Both the position numbers and the translations under genes were made by a program. From Halichoerus grypus (lineage: Eukaryota; Chordata; Mammalia; Carnivora; Phocidae): a stretch of 64,000 bases of DNA. Positions 46,477-58,059 of the stretch are shown one piece after another (the stretch's first letter is position 1; every line of letters begins with the position of its first letter). The notes under the pieces are model-generated. The model saw nothing but the letters and a program-made list of their open reading frames with translations, ran no database searches and was not told the DNA's origin. The stretch spans positions 99,920,294 through 99,984,293 of the forward strand of contig NC_135712.1 in assembly GCF_964656455.1 (NCBI RefSeq), given 5' to 3'.

Positions 46477-47755
46477 ATGGCACTAAATTCATATCTTTCA
46501 ATAGTTACCCTGAATGTAAATGGGCTAAATGCCTGAATCAAAATACACAGGGTATCAGATTGGATAAAAAAAAAACAAGACCCATCGATGTGCTGTCTCC
46601 AAGAGACTCATTTTAGACCCAAAGACACCCCCAGCTGAAAGTGATGGGATGGAAAACCATTTACCATGCTAATGGACATCAAAAGAAAACTGGGGTGGCA
46701 ATCCTTATATCAGACAAATTAGATTTTAAACCAGAGACTATAATAAGAGATGAGGAAGGACACTATATCCTACTTAAATGGTCTATCCAACAAGAAGATC
46801 TAACAATTGTAAATATCTATGCCCCTAACATAGGAGCAGCCAATTATATAAGCCAATTAATAACAAAAGCAAAGAAACACATCGACAACAATACAATAAT
46901 AGTGGGGGACTTTAACACCCCCCTGACTGAAATGGACAGATCATCTAAGCAAAAGAGCAACAAGGAAATAAAGACTTTAAATGACACACTGGACCAAATG
47001 GACTTCACAGATATATTCAGAACATTCCATCCCAAAGCAACAGAATACACATTCTTCACGAATGCCCATGGAACATTCTCCAAAATAGATCACATCCTAG
47101 GTCACAAATCAGGTCTTAACCGGTACCAAAAGACTGGGATCATTCCCTGCATATTTTCAGACCACAATGCTTTGAAACGTGAGCTCAATCACAAGAATAA
47201 AGTCGGAAAGAACTCAAAGACATGGAGGCTAAAGAGCATCCTACTAAAGAATGAATGTGTCAACCAGGAAATTAAAGAAGAATTAAAAAATTCATGGAAA
47301 CAAATGAAAATGAAAACACGACTGTTCAGAATCTTTGGGATGCAGCAAAGGCAGTCCTAAGAGGAAAGTATATAGCAATACAAGCCTTTCTCAAGAAACA
47401 AGAAAGGACTCAAATACACAACCTAACCCTACACCTACAAGAGCTGAAGAAAGAACAGGAAATAAAGCCTATACCCAGCAGGGGGAGAGAAATATTAAAG
47501 ATCAGAGCAGAGATCAATGAAATAGAAACCAAAAGAACAGTAGAACAGATCAACGAAACTAGGAGCTGGTTCTTTGAAAGAATTAACAAGATTGATAAAT
47601 CTGGCCAGACTTATCAAAAAGGAAAGAGAAAGGACTCAAATAAATAAAATCATGACTGAAAGAGGAGAGATCACAACGAACACCAAAGAAATACAAACAA
47701 TTATAAGAACATATTATGAGCAATGATATGCCAGCAAAGTAGATAATCTGGAAGA
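46477..47755 (+). pseudogene. L1 C ORF2, endonuclease domain and linker
   Basis: Start ATG at 46477 (MALNSYLSIVTLNVNGLNA), with a TGA at codon 20 (46534-46536). LQETHF (the Glu of the active site) follows in the same frame; then a 1-nt shift near 46630. From 46641 a 239-codon open stretch holds ISDKLDFK, VNIYAPNIGA, VGDFNTPL (residues 88-95), HGTFSKIDHIL (143-153) and SDHN (173-176), so the catalytic Asp, Asn and His positions look intact. The later frame at 47294-47647 covers the linker. This endonuclease nicks target DNA at TTTTAA-like sites in active L1; here the stop and shifts prevent it. Confidence 0.92.
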
Positions 47756-48552
47756 AATGGATGCATTCCTAGAGATGTATAAACTACCAAAACTGAACCA
47801 GGAAAAAACAGAAAACCTGATCAGACCTATAACCACTAAGGAAATTGAAGCAGTAATCAAAAATCTCCCAACACACAAGAGCCCAGGGCCAGATGGCTTC
47901 CCAGGGGAATTCTACCAAACATTTAAAGAGGAAGTAATACCTATTCTTCTGAAACTGTTCCAAAAAATAGAAATGGAAGGAAAACTTCCAAACTCGTTTT
48001 ATGAGGCCACCATTACTTGGATCCCCAAACCAGACAAAGACCCCATCAAAAAGGAGAATTACAGACCAATATCCTTGATGAACATGGATGCAAAAATTCT
48101 CACCAAAATACTAGCCAATAAGATCCAATGGTACATTAAAAGGATTATTCACCACAACCAAGTGGGATTTAGCCCTGGGCTGCAAGGTTGGTTCAACATC
48201 CACAAATCAATCAATGTGATACAATATGTTAATAAAAGAAAGAATAAGAACCATATGATCCTCTCAATAGATGCAGAAAAGCATTTGACAAAGTACAGCA
48301 TCCTTTCTTGATCAAAACTCTTCTGAGTATAGGGATAGAGGGTACAGACCTCAAGAGCATAAAAGCCATCTATGAAAAATCCACAGCGAATATCATTCTC
48401 AATGGGGAAAGACTGAGAGCTTTCTCCCTAAGGTCAGGAACATGGCAGGGATGTCCACTATCACCACTGCTATTCAACATAGTATTAGAAGTCCTAGCCA
48501 CAGCAATCAGACAACAAAAAGAAATAAAGGGCATCCCATGCCAAAACTGCTA
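47756..48552 (+). pseudogene. L1 C ORF2, reverse transcriptase, active site deleted
   Basis: Open stretch 47757-48311 encodes [48 protein letters not shown] and ILSIDAEK (motif A). One missing A after AEK shifts the frame. The next stretch 48308-48553 has [20 protein letters not shown] (motif B). Immediately after KEIKGI the sequence jumps to 'ccaaaactgctagaactc'; the segment that should hold FADD is missing (about 80 bp). The polymerase cannot be active. Confidence 0.92.
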
Positions 48553-49890
48553 GAACTCATACAGGAATTCAGTAAAGTGGCAGGATATAAAATCAATGCA
48601 CAGAAATCAGTGGCATTCCTATATACCAGCAACAAGACAGAAGAAAGAGAAATTAAGGAGTCAATCCCAATTACAATTGCACCCAAAACCATAAGATACC
48701 TAGGAATAAATCTAACCAAAGAGGCAAAGAATCTGTACTCAGAAAACTATAAAATACTCATGAAAGAAACTGAGGAAGACACAAAGAAATGGAAAAACGT
48801 TCCATGCTGATGGATTGGAAGAAAAAATATTGTGAAGATGTCAATGCTACCTAGAGCAATCTACACATTTAATGCAGTCCTTATAAAAATACCATCCACT
48901 TTTTTCAAAGAAATGGAACAAATAATCCTAAAATTTGTATGGAACCAGAAAAGACCCTGAAGAGACAGAGGAATGTTGAAAAAGAAAAGCAAAGCTGGCG
49001 GCATCACAATTCCGGACTTCAAGTTCTATTACAAAGCTGTCATCATCAAGACAGTATGGTACTGGCATAAAAACAGACCCAGAGATCAATGGAACAGAAT
49101 AGAGAGCCCAGAAATGGACCCTCAACTCTATGGTCAACTAATCTTCGACAAAGCAGGAAAGAATGTCCAATGGAAAAAAGACAGTCTCTTCAACAAATGG
49201 TGTTGGGAAAATTGGACAGCCACATGCAGAAGAATGAAACTGGACCATTTCCTTACACCACACACAAAAACAGATGCAAAATGGTTGAAAGACCTAAATG
49301 TGAGACAGGAGTCCATCAAAATCCTAAAGGAGAACACAGGCAGCAACTTTGATCTCAGCCGCAGCAACTTCTTCCTAGAAATATTGCCAAAGGCAAGGGA
49401 AGCAAGGGCAAAAATGAACTATTGGGACTTCATCAGAATAAAAAGCTTTTGCACAGCAAAAGAAACAGTCAACAAAACCAAAGGACAACCGACAGAATGG
49501 GAGAAGATATTTGCAAATGACATATCAGATAAAGGTCTAGTATCCAAAATCTATAAAGAACTTCTTAAACTCAACACCCAAAGAGGAAATGATCCAATCA
49601 AGAAATGGGCAGAAGACATGAACAGACATTTTTCCAAAGAAGACATCCAAATGGCCAACAGACACATGAAAAAGTGCTCAACACCACTTGGCATCAGGGA
49701 AATCCAAATCAAAACCTTAATGAGATACCACCTCACACCAGTCAGAATGACTAAAATAACAAGTCAGGAAGCGAAAGATGTTGGCAGGGATGCAGAGAAA
49801 GGGGAACCCTCCTACACTGTTGGTGGGAATGCAAGCTGGTGCAGCCACTCTGGAAAACAGTATGGAGGTTCCTCAAAACGTTGAAAACAG
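48553..49890 (+). pseudogene. L1 C ORF2, thumb and C-terminal region
   Basis: Resumes with [19 protein letters not shown] (frame 48442-48810), then a 303-codon open stretch at 48973-49884: [97 protein letters not shown]. The last part, with the Cys-rich zinc-knuckle region, is read out of frame near 49780-49884. This is the best-preserved coding stretch in the window and marks L1 C as the youngest long L1 here. Confidence 0.92.
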
Positions 49891-50669
49891 AGCTACCATA
49901 TGGCCCAGAAATTGTACTACTGGGTATTTACCCCAAAGATACAAATGTAGTGATCTGAAGGGGTACGTGCACCCCGATGTTTATAGCAGCAATGTCCACA
50001 ATAGCCAAACTATGGAAAGAGTCCAGATGTCCATCGACAGATGAATGGATAAAGAAGATGTGGTATATATATATACAATGGAATATTATGCAGCCATCAA
50101 AAGGAATGAAATCTTGCCATTTGCAATGACATGGATGGAACTGGAGGGTATTATGCTGAGCGAAATAAGTCATTCAGAGAAAGACATGTATCATATGATC
50201 TCACTGATATGAGGAATTCTTAATCTCAGGAAACAAACAGAGTTGCTGGAGTGGTGGGGGGTAGGAGGGATAGGATGGCTGGGTGATAGACATTGGGGAG
50301 GATATGTACTATGGTGAGCGCTGTGAATTGTGTGAGACTGATGAATCACAGACCTGTACCTCTGAAACAAATAATATATTACATGTCAAAAAAAAAAGAA
50401 GAAGATAGCAGAAAGGGATAAATGAAGGGGGGTATTCGGAGGGGGAGGGGAACCATGAGAGACTGTGGACTCTGAGAAACAAACTGAGGGTTCCAGATGG
50501 GAGGGGGTTAGGTGGATGGGTTAGCCTTATGATGGGTATTAAAGAGGGCACGTACTGAATTGAGCACTGGGTGTTATACACAAACAATGAATCATGGAAC
50601 ACTACATCAAAAACTAATGATGTAATGTATGGTGATTAACATAACATCATAAGATAATAAAATAAAAAA
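49891..50669 (+). mobile_element. L1 C, end of ORF2 and two-module 3' UTR
   Basis: ORF2 ends around 50190. The 3' UTR then has a first module with G-runs (50236-50300), 'gtgagcgctgtgaattgtgt' and an A-run plus (GAA)n at 50388-50405, followed by a second related module (50440-50650, 'gagaaacaaactgagggttc' to 'aatgtatggtgattaacata') and the A-rich tail. The right target-site duplication AATTTGATTTC is at 50670-50680. Confidence 0.93.
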
Positions 50670-50680
50670 AATTTGATTTC

Positions 50681-52590
50681 ATCAAATAAGACATTTGATA
50701 CACTTCGAAAAGTCCTTATATATATGCTTTTACATATATTTTGCTTCATGAAATTGTATTCTGTAAATATTTGCAAGAGTAGAGAGAATAGTATATTTTC
50801 CCTAAAATTCAAAAAAGATAAATTCTGAAAAGATGATAGTTCAGAAGAGTTATTTCAAACCAGTATATGCCAACCCTGCCAAGGAAAGATTCGTGTTAAG
50901 CCAAATTCATTTTGTTTCCCCATGAATGCATATGGAGTTATTCTTTGAAACGCCTAGGGAAACAGTAAAAATCTTTGACACTGAAGACACAGTATAAAAA
51001 ACAGTAGAAAGAAAAAATTAAGACAAAGTACTTTAATATTTCACTTGCATTTTTGCAACTTAAATGTATGTATTTTAGAGTATTCATATTTACAGGGTAT
51101 TGACTCTGCAGGAATCTACTCAAGTACCTCGAAGTGTAAAAACTGATAGGCTAGCTAGTTAGTATGATGACAACAGCAAGGCTATTTTAGATCCCAAAGT
51201 GCGTATTTAAAAAATTAAGACCTATATAGTGAAACTAGAGTAACAACATTATTGTTTTTCTGGATATGTTGCTTAATTAAAATTTTCAGCTCATTTATCT
51301 TTTAAGAATTACTTTATTATTTTTTTGAGTACAATTGCCATTATCAAGTCATGACTGTATAGGCTTGATACCAAAGCAAGTTATAATTTTGTTAGCATCA
51401 ATGCACAGACATTAAAATTTACTAAGAAAAATCATGCATAAATTTGTCTGATTATAAACAAATGACAGAAAAAGGTAATATCTATGAGTCTAATTAGCAA
51501 GCATTACTTGCAAATGTATGTTTTTCCAACTAATTGCAAAAATTTCCTAATAAGAGGGAAAGAAAGTTAAAGCTACTGCAGAATAGGAATTTTAGACAGC
51601 AACCTGAAGTTGAATTAGATTTAGTGTGCTGCAAAATTAGTTCTAGGGTTTGACAGATGATCTAAATGTATCTCATATTGAGACTGTGGGGACTCAGTAT
51701 TGCTTTCTACATGTATTGTAAGAGGCTTTTAGTATTATTTTGGCCTTCTGAAATTTGTTTTTACCTTCCCACTGAGTTTGAGAGAAATAGCTGGAATGAT
51801 CCTGATTGAAGGCAATGCACCCCACATTTGCCAGGTTCATGTTGAAGTTTTAAAGTTTTCTGTGATAAAGTGAGATACTTCCTGGTATTTGTCAATTACG
51901 CTTTGAAAAGCTTTTGGTTCTGGCCTGTAGGTTGTAAATTTACTATCGATGGGCCAGAAGAGGAATGTTTTAAAACTTGGAGGTGTTTAAAGATTTAGTT
52001 GGGGCTGAAAAGAGCCTTAAAACCCTCGCATTGCCAACAAAAGAGGTCCAAGAAACTATAACAGCAGGTACATGGATTGAAAAGAAGATTATATCTTCAG
52101 TAATTACTGAACCCTGTTGCCACCTGTTCATGAAGCATTTCCCAGCTCCCTACGTCAAAATGAATTGCTTCCTCTGCTCTGCTTCAATAGCACTCTGGGC
52201 ATTCTCAACACCTCTCTTTTCTGTGTTACACTTAGTTGCATACCCTTCTGTTTTTTGTTTTTTTTTCAACAGGTTTCCAGTTTCTTGACCATTGATAACT
52301 TTTTATTCATCTCTATAACTCCTGCATATAGATTAATGCCTATTACTTAGCAGGTATTAGTGAAAGTTGTCTGGCTAAAAATGAATTCCAGAAGGCACTG
52401 TGAACAAGATAAAGAGAATAAAAGAAGAAACTGAAGTTAAAAACTAACAGAACATATAAATCACACACACCAGGAGTTAAGTCAAATACAAGAAAATCGG
52501 TATCTCCACAAAAGTAGAGATAATAGAAGAGTTTTCTCAAAATATAAAATACGAATGTTTACAATTTTTTTAAAAAAAATTATCAGTTAA
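50681..52590. other. Unique AT-rich stretch, no gene seen
   Basis: No repeat that I can name. The 103-residue frame at 51977-52288 lacks domain or splice evidence. Confidence 0.4.
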
Positions 52591-52599
52591 GTAATAGAA

Positions 52600-52790
52600 A
52601 CCACAGTGGAGATGCTCTTCAAAAATGATCCAAAAAATAAAACCCATTTAGAAATAAAACAATAGTTAGGTAAATTAAATTAGGCATTAATGGATAGGAT
52701 AAACAGCAAATTAAGCACAGTGAAAAAGAGAAAAATCAGAATCTCATCTTTAGGTAATGAGGGACTAGCAAATTTAAATGAAATATGCTA
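52600..52790 (+). mobile_element. Possible ancient L1 ORF1 fragment
   Basis: 'aatgatccaaaaaataaaac', 'tggataggataaacagcaaa' and 'ttaagcacagtgaaaaagag' follow the order of old L1 (L1M-type) ORF1 text. Very diverged; could also be a HAL1-type element. Confidence 0.45.
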
Positions 52791-53279
52791 CTGAGAATAA
52801 CTAGGAAAAAAACTATACACATATATATCTTCTTAATTCTGCTTGTAGTATTGCATAGGCAAGGTCATGGAGACAACCTAATGGAAAAAGCTTTGCCTTG
52901 GCTTTGGGGGATATTTTTTCCCTTGGGCTGTCTGATGACCTCAGCTGAGAGTTGCAGAAAATTAGCAGTTTTAACAGCCTTTTGCTTTAGTGGTTTAACA
53001 AATGGATTTAGAATATGCCAAGAAGCTGAGAAGGCAGATAGATTCTGGTAAAAACCATTGGTTTTAAGTTGGCAGTTCAAGATGAAGGAAAATGTGAATT
53101 GGAAATAGATCCTTGACATTTCAGGAACTCAAATCTGTCTTTAAAGTATCACAAACACTGAAACTGGATGCAGATGCTCCATCAGAATTATTAATGCTTC
53201 CAATCTTGTTCTTGCCCTGAACTAAGAGCCAGAGTATATTATCTCTGGAGAAAGTAGACATTAATTTAGTCATCAATAC

Positions 53280-54720
53280 TTAAAAGGATTCATTAAAAAA
53301 TCTCTAGAACACAATAAAAATAACAAAGCCTCAAGGCTATAAGAAAGCCACAAACTCCAAATAACCAGTAAGTATTATAAATATTGATCATTTAAACACT
53401 TCATTTACAAGAGTAAAGATGGTCATAGAGGGTTAAATTTTAACAATACTCAGCTTTTAAGAAGAAATATAAAAACACAATAAATTTAAGAGAACAGGAG
53501 GAAAAAAAATTTACTATGCAAACAACTAATCAAGGGAAGCTAAGATAGGTTTATTAACATCAATTAAAGTGAGCCTTAAGGCAAAAGCATTAAAGAAATA
53601 AGACACTAGATAATAAAATGGTTAAATTTATCAAAAAGATAAAAATTCTTAATTTGCGTGCAAGAAATAGCATGGCTTCAATTATAAAGCAGGAACTGAC
53701 AGAGATAAATGAAAAGTAGATAAATCTGTAATCATATGAAGATATTTTAACACACCTGTCTTAAAATCTAATAGAAAAGCAAACAAATTATTAACAATAA
53801 TATTGAAGAAATTGAACAAGGTGATTAAATCTTGGTATAACTGATATTATAAGCCCAAACTCCAAAATACACATTCATGTCAAAATCAAAATCAATGTTT
53901 AAAAAATTAAGTTTGTCAGGATATAAATCAAGATGTAACAAATGTCAGGAGACTGAATTTATATAGGACATGCTCTCTGTCATCAATGGAAAAAAGCTAG
54001 AAATCATAAACAAAATGATAACTGAAAAATACCCATATGTTTGGAAATAAACATAAATCTATGGATCAAAGAAAAATAGCAGAGGAAATTAGAAAATATT
54101 TGAACAGAATGACATCTGAAATACTATGTATCAATAATAATTGAGATAGTGGCAGTAATTTTATGAGATGGTATTACAAGAGCAGAAAAAATAGATAATC
54201 CACAAGCTAGAGCAGGTATATACTGGTACTTGGATTATAACAAAAGTGCCATTGCAAAGTGGTAGGGAAAGCGCCATCTTTTTAATAACTAGTACTAGAT
54301 AAATTGGACATCCACATGCAATAATGAAACTTTCCCACGTATGCCTCTTGTCTACACACAATAGATAGTTCAAAGTAGACTTCAGAATGAAATATTAAGG
54401 AAAAAACTAAGACGTCTTAAAAATGATAAAGGATAATATTTTTAAAAACTTGGTATAAAGAAAGATCTCTTAAAGCATAGACAACATTAAACCTAATAAA
54501 AATTTGGAATATGTTAAAGTTAAATATCTCTATTTATCAATAACACTCAATATGTGAATGTGAAAGACAAACCACAGACTGAAATTATTTACAATATATA
54601 GCAAAGGACTCTTATTCAGTATAAAAAATACCTACCCATCAAAAGAGGGCAATTAACTCATTAAAAAATGGGCAAAAAAATTTTGAATTGGTACTTCAAT
54701 GCTTGAAATTAGCTACTAAG
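53280..54720 (+). mobile_element. Ancient L1 ORF2 fragment
   Basis: L1M-like sequence order: 'acactagataataaaatggt', 'ttaatttgcgtgcaagaaat', 'agatattttaacacacctgt', later 'aaattggacatccacatgca', 'ttaaaaatgataaaggataa', 'aatgggcaaaaaaattttga'. No long frame and many indels, so it is much older than A1-C. Boundaries are uncertain. Confidence 0.6.
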
Positions 54721-54769
54721 AGTGAACATAGAGAATGTGCATGCTAATCCTAGGAATACATTTGAATCA

Positions 54770-54960
54770 TTCTGGGCTTGATCAGAGAAGTGGAACCATA
54801 TGAGCAATATGGGCTAAGGATTTATTATTGCAAATAACTCTTCCTCAATTGTGGGAGCTGGTTAAACAGTCCACGTAAGACTTCTTGATTCTACTGTGGA
54901 GGTCTGATGTCAGAGGGCTTGTAGTCAGGAGGAAAGAGGGGGGTGAACTGCAGAAGAGCA
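54770..54960 (-). repeat. Possible minus-strand copy of the unclassified repeat at 1960-2880
   Basis: 'agcaatatgggctaaggatt', 'tattattgcaaataactctt' and 'aattgtgggagctggttaaa' resemble the reversed 3' region of that repeat family. Weak evidence. Confidence 0.3.
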
Positions 54961-55229
54961 AAAACAACAACAACAAAAAACTGGAAACAGCAAAGATGTT
55001 ATGAGGACAAACTGAATTCATGAGGACAGACTAACAAATTGGAACTTTATCCTGCCACTAACAAAGCCGTCTCAATTATAGGCGTGACCACAGCATGAGC
55101 TGGTGCCCTTTACCCAGAGCTGCACATGCACCTGGCCTAGAATTCAGAAACACTGAAGCTGGGGATGAGTGACAGCAGTGCCTGGCACTGCCCTGAAATA
55201 GTTACTGCTTATCTTCTTCCTTTTAATTT

Positions 55230-55560
55230 TACACAAATTTAGTTGCCTTCTTTTCATTCCACAGAGATGGGAGATGGCCAAACACATGACACTCAACACT
55301 GGACAGATGAGCAGTGTTATCAGTCCCATATACCCACAGTCTGGGGAAGGATGACATTGCACCACGCAGGGTGACATAGGGTTTCATTTGGAAACAGAAC
55401 AACCAGGGACTGTGGAGGCAGGTTTTGGAGCATCAAAATGGTGAGGTGGCCCCTTGTTCCCACAGGAGGATGGGATTGGCTTATGTGAATAATTCCCCAG
55501 GATCGCAGGGAACTGAAACCCACTACTCAAGGATAAGACCTGCTCCCTGTTACCTCGACA
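55230..55560 (-). mobile_element. LTR-like sequence, endogenous retrovirus relic, minus strand
   Basis: Read on the minus strand it contains an AAGCCAAT (CCAAT-box-like) element near 55474, then 'ggggccacctcaccattttg', 'ccttccccagactgtgggta', 'ctgataacactgctcatctg' and a GT-rich 'gtgttgagtgtcatgtgttt'. This promoter, R-region and poly(A)-type layout is that of a retroviral LTR. The same order occurs on the plus strand at 57025-57260. Boundaries are approximate; the family is not identified. The 67- and 77-residue frames on the minus strand are not genes. Confidence 0.5.
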
Positions 55561-56430
55561 AGGAGGGCTATTCAGCTAGGGGTCCTTATCTAAGTGAACA
55601 GAGTAGAAAGGGGAACTTGCAGGCCAGCCATGGATCACTCAGTTAAAATATTTAACATGACCCAGTGAAAATTAAAACAGGGACTTCAAGGACTGAAATT
55701 TATTTTCTAAACTTAATGAGTAAAGGGGTGATTTTCCCCCCGTTTCTCTGTTTAACAGCTCAATTTGGCCTGTTCTTAAACATAAGAAGACTGAATGGCA
55801 TTTCACAGATTACCACAACCTTCATGTATGATCTCAACCAGTAAGACCTCCATTATTTAATACCCAGAATTACTGAAATTACAGATTCTATTCAAGCACC
55901 AAATATTTTGCTATCTATAGATTAAGCTAAGGTGTTTTATTCAGTGCCGACTTCAATGGTCTCTCAGCTTTAACTTGCCTTCTCTTCTGAACGGCAACAA
56001 TATGCCTTTTCAAGGTAACCTAAGCAGCCTTTCCACTGCACACAATCATTGCAGTCAAGATCTTAACTGTAGCCACCTGCCTCTGGTGTCACAAGAATGA
56101 CATTACACCTATGAAGGGTACAATATAAGGCCTTGCCGGGATACTCCTTATTCTTGCTGGAGTTCCTGATAGTGACCAAGACACACATTTCATTTCTCAG
56201 AATGCACAATTCTGGGCCCTTGAAAAAGGCATTTAATGGAACTTCCATCTTCCCCATAGGCCCCAGGCAGCTAGTTTAATTCACAGGCATAAATGTGCTC
56301 CTTAGAGAACTCCTATTTAAGTTACAAAGTGGGAAATGGAAAGCCTGCTGGGTGTGACTGTTGCAGTGGGCATTAGTCTAAATTCATGCCCCCTAAGTAT
56401 ACACACTGCCCACACCAATGGCTCACAGGT
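55561..56430. other. Sequence between the inverted LTR-like copies, left part
   Basis: Less AT-rich than the flanks but no retroviral gene could be recognised on either strand. The 64-residue minus-strand frame at 56063-56257 matches no family I know. It may be altered retroviral internal sequence or unrelated DNA. Confidence 0.3.
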
Positions 56431-56445
56431 CCCTCAATTGCCTTT

Positions 56446-56649
56446 TTTTTTTAAAGATTTCATTTATTTATTTGAGAGAGAGAGAGAATGAGAGAGAGAG
56501 AGAGCAAGCACATGAGAGGGGGTAGGGTCAGAGGGAGAAGCAGACTCCCTGCTCAGCAGGGAGCCCGATGCGGGACTTGATCCTGGGACTCCAGGATCAT
56601 GACCTGAGCCGAAGGCAGTTGCTTAACCAACTGAGCCACGCAGGCACCC
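56446..56649 (-). mobile_element. SINEC (Can-SINE), minus strand
   Basis: Tail at 56446-56475 (T-run, AAAGATTTCATTTATTTATTT), GA-rich block and head 'ctgagccacgcaggcacccc'. CCCTCAATTGCCTTT before and CCCTCAATTGTCTTT after form a target-site duplication of about 15 bp with one mismatch. Confidence 0.95.
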
Positions 56650-57020
56650 CCTCAATTGTCTTTATTGGCCACAAAAGCCCTCTAAAATTCATTTCAATGA
56701 CAACATTGCGATGTGCACTTACCCTTCCGATCTAGTGCCTGGCTTGCTTTCTAAGGATGAACTTCTCTGTCTCCCTAAAGACTCAGTTATCTCCAAGATT
56801 TAAACTGATAGCAAGGCATCAAGAAAGCAATTGAGATGTAAGACCTAAAATTAAAAGTCAGTAACATGTGGTACGTTGATGTCATTGGGCCTGAAGAGCC
56901 TCAAATGGCCTAAATGAAATTTCTCCTCGCCAGTTTGCTCCCATGGATGAGGTCCCTTAGTCAAACAACCCTCTTTATAAAGAGAACAAGACACAGATCC
57001 TTCTTGTTCCAGAGTAGTGC
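56650..57020. other. Sequence between the inverted LTR-like copies, right part
   Basis: No gene seen. A TATA-like 'ctctttataaagag' lies at 56970-56983, upstream of the LTR-like copy, and could belong to it. Confidence 0.3.
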
Positions 57021-57024
57021 GTTC

Positions 57025-57290
57025 AGAATTAAATCACAGAATGATTCAAACAAGCCAATAATATCCTATCATGGGAAATAGGGGACACCTCACCCTCTTA
57101 ATATTACAAAATCATGCCCTTGATTTTTCACTATGTTCACTGTGTAGCCTTGCATGGAGTGGTGTCCTTTTTCCCCAGGCTGTGAGTTACACGACTAACA
57201 AACTGCTCTGTATCACATCTGTTCAATGTCAGGTGTCTTGTGTTTGTCCATCCCCTTAACTCTAAGGTGTAAATCTCTCCTTCACCAATG
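57025..57290 (+). mobile_element. LTR-like sequence, endogenous retrovirus relic, plus strand
   Basis: 'gagtagtgcgttcagaatta', AAGCCAAT (57051-57058), 'ataggggacacctcaccctc', 'tttttccccaggctgtgagt', 'acgactaacaaactgctctg' and 'tgtcaggtgtcttgtgtttg' align block by block with the reverse complement of 55255-55500. A CCAAT element and a GT-rich end after an A/T-rich signal fit an LTR. Old and diverged. Confidence 0.5.
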
Positions 57291-58040
57291 GGAAGAAGAC
57301 AGAATGATTAAAACAGGGAAGGAAGGGAAAGAGGTAGAAAATATGTTAGGATCAAAAGCATAGGCTCTAGAATTTAAAAGATAGGAGAATTTTTTTCCCT
57401 CCCCAATGAAGTAAGAATATGTATTACCTATATTTGTTCTTAGGTTATAGATCCTAGAGCAAACTTTAGTTTTGTTACTCAGAACATAAGTATTGTTTCC
57501 TAAATACTGGTTGATTGCTTTACTGATCTTTCAAGATATACCATGGTATCATTTCTATGATAGGTTTCCATTGTTTCGTGAGGTGAGGAAACTGTGCATT
57601 GAGTTTTTTTTAATCATGTGTAAAATATAGTATATGCATTTCAAGAAAAAAATTTACTCAGCACCACTACCTGTAGAATAAAAGCCAGAGCTCTTTCATA
57701 AACCTTAGTACCATTCTTACAGTGTCTGTCATCAGCATTTTACTAGGGATGTCAACAAGTCCTATTATTAATATTAAAAGTAATCTAGTTTAGAACACAT
57801 TGATCCTATTACAGAACACTTAAAATGCTTAGATATTAAAACTACTTTCTAACCTAAGAAATTATATTTAGAATTTATATTTAAATATATCAGTATACAT
57901 ATGTATGTATGTATTGAATTCTCTACAGGCACAGAGCAAAGAAATACAATTCAAAATATTGTAATTTTTTTAATGCACATTTTCAGTTGTGATTTTACTT
58001 TACTTTTTGTTTAAGAAAGGGAACAGACTTTCTTATAGGC
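57291..58040. other. AT-rich stretch, no gene seen
   Basis: Only a short (ATGT)n tract near 57898-57914. No gene or named repeat. Confidence 0.4.
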
Positions 58041-58059
58041 CCCAGAGAAATCTTTTTTA

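Noticed and set aside
46641..47360. 239-codon frame with an intact endonuclease signature
   Set aside because: It is part of L1 C ORF2, with a stop and a frameshift upstream, so it is not an independent nuclease gene.
48973..49884. 303-codon frame that could be taken for a functional gene
   Set aside because: It is the C-terminal part of L1 C ORF2; the same ORF has a stop at codon 20, frameshifts and a lost RT active site.
51977..52288. 103-codon plus-strand frame with a hydrophobic C-terminal part
   Set aside because: Hydrophobic codons follow from T-rich DNA; no homologous family recognised and no splice evidence.
55561..57020. Retroviral pol or env between the LTR-like copies
   Set aside because: I could not find a convincing protease, reverse transcriptase, integrase or envelope motif on either strand.
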